Shown: one piece after another, positions 62,410 through 64,000 of the stretch
Layout of the letters: every line of letters starts with the position of its first letter
How positions within the stretch are numbered: position 1 is the stretch's first letter
NCBI RefSeq assembly: GCF_013414195.1
Contig: NZ_JAATTV010000002.1
Location: forward strand, 1-64,000
Reading direction: 5' to 3'
Origin: Psychrobacter sp. BI730
GTDB lineage: Bacteria > Pseudomonadota > Gammaproteobacteria > Pseudomonadales > Moraxellaceae
DNA: 64,000 nt
Notes under the pieces: model-generated
What the model was told of the DNA's origin: nothing
What the model saw: only the letters and a program-made list of their open reading frames with translations
The model's database searches: none
Made by a program: the position numbers and the translations under genes

Positions 62410-63198
62410 AAAATACCGATAATATTTCAAATTAAAGCTATTAATTGATTATATATTTTTTAAAGTATTATCTATAAAAAATAAATTAATTATTGACTTT
62501 AATTTTTAAATCGTTATTATTGGCTCATTAATTTATATCGTTTATCTTTCGTAAGCGATAAATCGTTTCAATTAATCTGCTATTGTCGCCCTGACATTAG
62601 CCACAACCTATGGAGGAATCATCGTGTCCTATATAACTACCAAGACGTTTTTAGAGATTAAATGTGTAAACCACATGACAGCAATGACACCTTCGAAAAG
62701 GTTTGGCTAAATTTTTATATAAGCTATTGAGTGATATCCCATCTATCGATATTAACGAATAGCCTTCTGTATCTACTTGCGCTATCTCTTTTCTAGGTCT
62801 ACTGTGCCAAATTTGCTTTGCGATTGTGCTAAGCTATATTGCACCTGCTGTTATCTGTTTACCTAACATTTTTCTTTACCGTTACTGCCAATGAATCGTT
62901 TCAGGCTATGATTTAGCTAAAGCTTTTCTATGCGTATAATATTTACGCTGTGGCCGACGGTTTTGATCTATATTATATTTCTTTAAAATGTCCATAATAA
63001 ATCAGCCATAAATTTTTATTGATTTTTAATTAATAAAAATACGGTTTTTTATTGCCTATTATTTCTTAGCTAATAGTTTTTTTCTTATTGAACGTTACGT
63101 TTAATCGAGAAATATAAGTAATGTCTAAAAAATTTAATAGGTAAATATAAAAATTATTTGTATGGCTTTAAAAATAAAAAAAGTGGAAGAAATAAATA
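62410..63198. other. 789-base AT-rich stretch before rtcB
   Basis: Very AT-rich. The only coding candidate is a 28-codon ORF at 62624-62710 (listed separately). No sigma-54 style GG-N10-GC promoter of the kind that drives E. coli rtcB was convincing; a weak TGGC-N-TTTG look-alike near 62952 does not fit the consensus. Confidence 0.55.
62624..62710 (+). CDS. Short ORF with strong ribosome binding site upstream of rtcB
   Basis: GTG at 62624 is preceded, 6 bases away, by GGAGGA (62612-62617), one of the strongest ribosome binding sites in the window. The frame encodes 28 residues (begins MSYITTKTFLEIK, ends PSKRFG). There is no membrane segment or known motif. It could be a leader peptide, a small protein or chance; nothing links it yet to rtcB 490 bases downstream. 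Confidence 0.4.
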   Translation: MSYITTKTFLEIKCVNHMTAMTPSKRFG

Positions 63199-64000
63199 AT
63201 GAGCATTCAATTAGTATTAAATAAAAATAGTAAACATGGCGTACCTGTCAAGATTTACACCTCTGATATCGAGCAAGGCGCGATGCAGCAATTACGTAAC
63301 TTGGCTCAGCTAGAGTTTGTACACTCGCATATTGCGGTCATGCCTGATGTGCATGTTGGCAAAGGTGCAACCGTTGGTAGTGTGATTCCGACCAAGTCTG
63401 CCATTATTCCTGCGGCGGTCGGTGTGGATATCGGCTGCGGTATGAACGCGGTACGCTTGTCACTTACGGCAAGCGATTTGCCCGATAGTTTAAAATCACT
63501 ACGTTTGGTGGTCGAGCAGCAAGTACCTGTCGGCTTTAACATGCACAAGCAAATCCAAGCGAAGAACTCCACACTTGATCCATTAGGCAAACGCCTAAAG
63601 CCAATTACCGATAAGCATCCGGGCTTGCTCAAAATGCTTAAAGGTTTTGAGCGTACTTGGGCGAAGCAGTTAGGAACACTCGGCGGTGGCAATCATTTCA
63701 TTGAGCTGTGCTTGGATGAGAACAATGATGTCTGGGTCATGCTGCATTCTGGCAGTCGCGGCATCGGTAATTGTATCGGTCAGTACTTTATTAACCTTGC
63801 CAAAAAAGAACGTCAATCGCGCTTCGGTCATGTGCCAGATCAAGATTTGTCTTACTTTGCCGAAGGGTCTGATAGTTTTGCTGATTATGTCAAAGCAGTG
63901 GGCTGGGCGCAGGACTACGCGTTAGAGAACCGCCGCGAGATGATGCGTTTGGTGATTAAGTCCTTGCAGTCGCCACAAGCGGGATTACCACGATTTCAGC
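63199..64000 (+). CDS. rtcB: RtcB, RNA ligase (3' part outside window)
   Basis: This GTP- and manganese-dependent RNA ligase joins 3'-phosphate or 2',3'-cyclic phosphate to 5'-hydroxyl ends, used in RNA repair. The frame is open to the end of the window, giving the first 267 residues. The N-terminal HIAVMPDVHVGKGATVGSVIP, the metal-binding VGVDIGCGMNA with Asp 77 and Cys 80, then GGGNHFIEL and LHSGSRGIG match E. coli RtcB almost word for word. GTGGAAG lies about 11 bases before the ATG. No rtcA or rtcR is visible within the window. Confidence 0.95.
   Translation, partial: MSIQLVLNKNSKHGVPVKIYTSDIEQGAMQQLRNLAQLEFVHSHIAVMPDVHVGKGATVGSVIPTKSAIIPAAVGVDIGCGMNAVRLSLTASDLPDSLKSLRLVVEQQVPVGFNMHKQIQAKNSTLDPLGKRLKPITDKHPGLLKMLKGFERTWAKQLGTLGGGNHFIELCLDENNDVWVMLHSGSRGIGNCIGQYFINLAKKERQSRFGHVPDQDLSYFAEGSDSFADYVKAVGWAQDYALENRREMMRLVIKSLQSPQAGLPRFQ

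Noticed and set aside
62951..62967. Sigma-54 promoter upstream of rtcB
   Set aside because: TGGC is present but the GC of the -12 element and the spacing do not fit the consensus.

Overview
The window looks like a chromosomal segment of a Psychrobacter-type gammaproteobacterium (family Moraxellaceae). The basis is the Pseudomonas/Acinetobacter-style pilGHIJK-chpABC twitching cluster, the moderate-to-low GC with AT-rich intergenic DNA, and the many housekeeping proteins that read like Moraxellaceae versions. No database search was possible, so the genus is an inference.

Layout. 1-288: 3' end of an IS630-type transposase, cut by the window edge. 551-13042: a complete Pil-Chp chemosensory operon (pilG, pilH, pilI, pilJ, pilK, chpA, chpB, chpC-like); its PilJ receptor has almost no periplasmic part. 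13181-18496: cytochrome b561, minE/minD/minC, a membrane protein resembling a lone voltage-sensor domain, and a PlsC-type acyltransferase. 18872-19528: OmpA-like lipoprotein. 19672-26793: a Fur-box-headed iron-responsive set (imelysin, di-haem DUF1111 lipoprotein, second imelysin, DUF1513, DUF45 metallopeptidase). 26998-28249: TPMT-like methyltransferase and an HD-type hydrolase. 28289-32470: peroxide defence (oxyR, ahpC, ahpF) with a small YdcH-like gene. 32730-36075: alanine/sodium symporter, glutathione transferase, BASS transporter.

36463-42266 reads as a reactive-sulfur locus: two DUF442 proteins, a SulP permease, a BigR/SqrR-type ArsR repressor with the diagnostic cysteine spacing, an ETHE1-type persulfide dioxygenase, a DUF2892 membrane protein, a METTL7-like methyltransferase and a thioredoxin-2 with a WCQPC active site. 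42453-44908: small lipoprotein, SirB-like protein, BolA, M48 lipoprotein protease. 45439-45513: tRNA-Gly(GCC). 45732-50372: NhaC antiporter, then LysR/DoxX/pirin/nitroreductase, resembling known quinone and nitroaromatic stress sets. 50549-53122: Mpo1-like protein, PnuC and a NadR homologue with a degenerate adenylyltransferase motif. 53870-57662: PspC-like peptide, glyQ and glyS. 57910-62409: small zinc-ribbon-like membrane protein, zapA, coiled-coil partner, ygfB-like gene, argE and a LysE exporter. 63199-end: rtcB RNA ligase, cut by the right edge, preceded by a 789-base AT-rich stretch containing one short ORF with a strong ribosome binding site.

Most of the window is ordinary core genome. 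The parts that merit a closer look are the receptor without a sensor domain, the reactive-sulfur locus, the lone voltage-sensor-like protein, the NadR motif loss, several long inverted repeats between genes, and the small ORF upstream of rtcB. I saw no CRISPR array, prophage or recognisable defence island.
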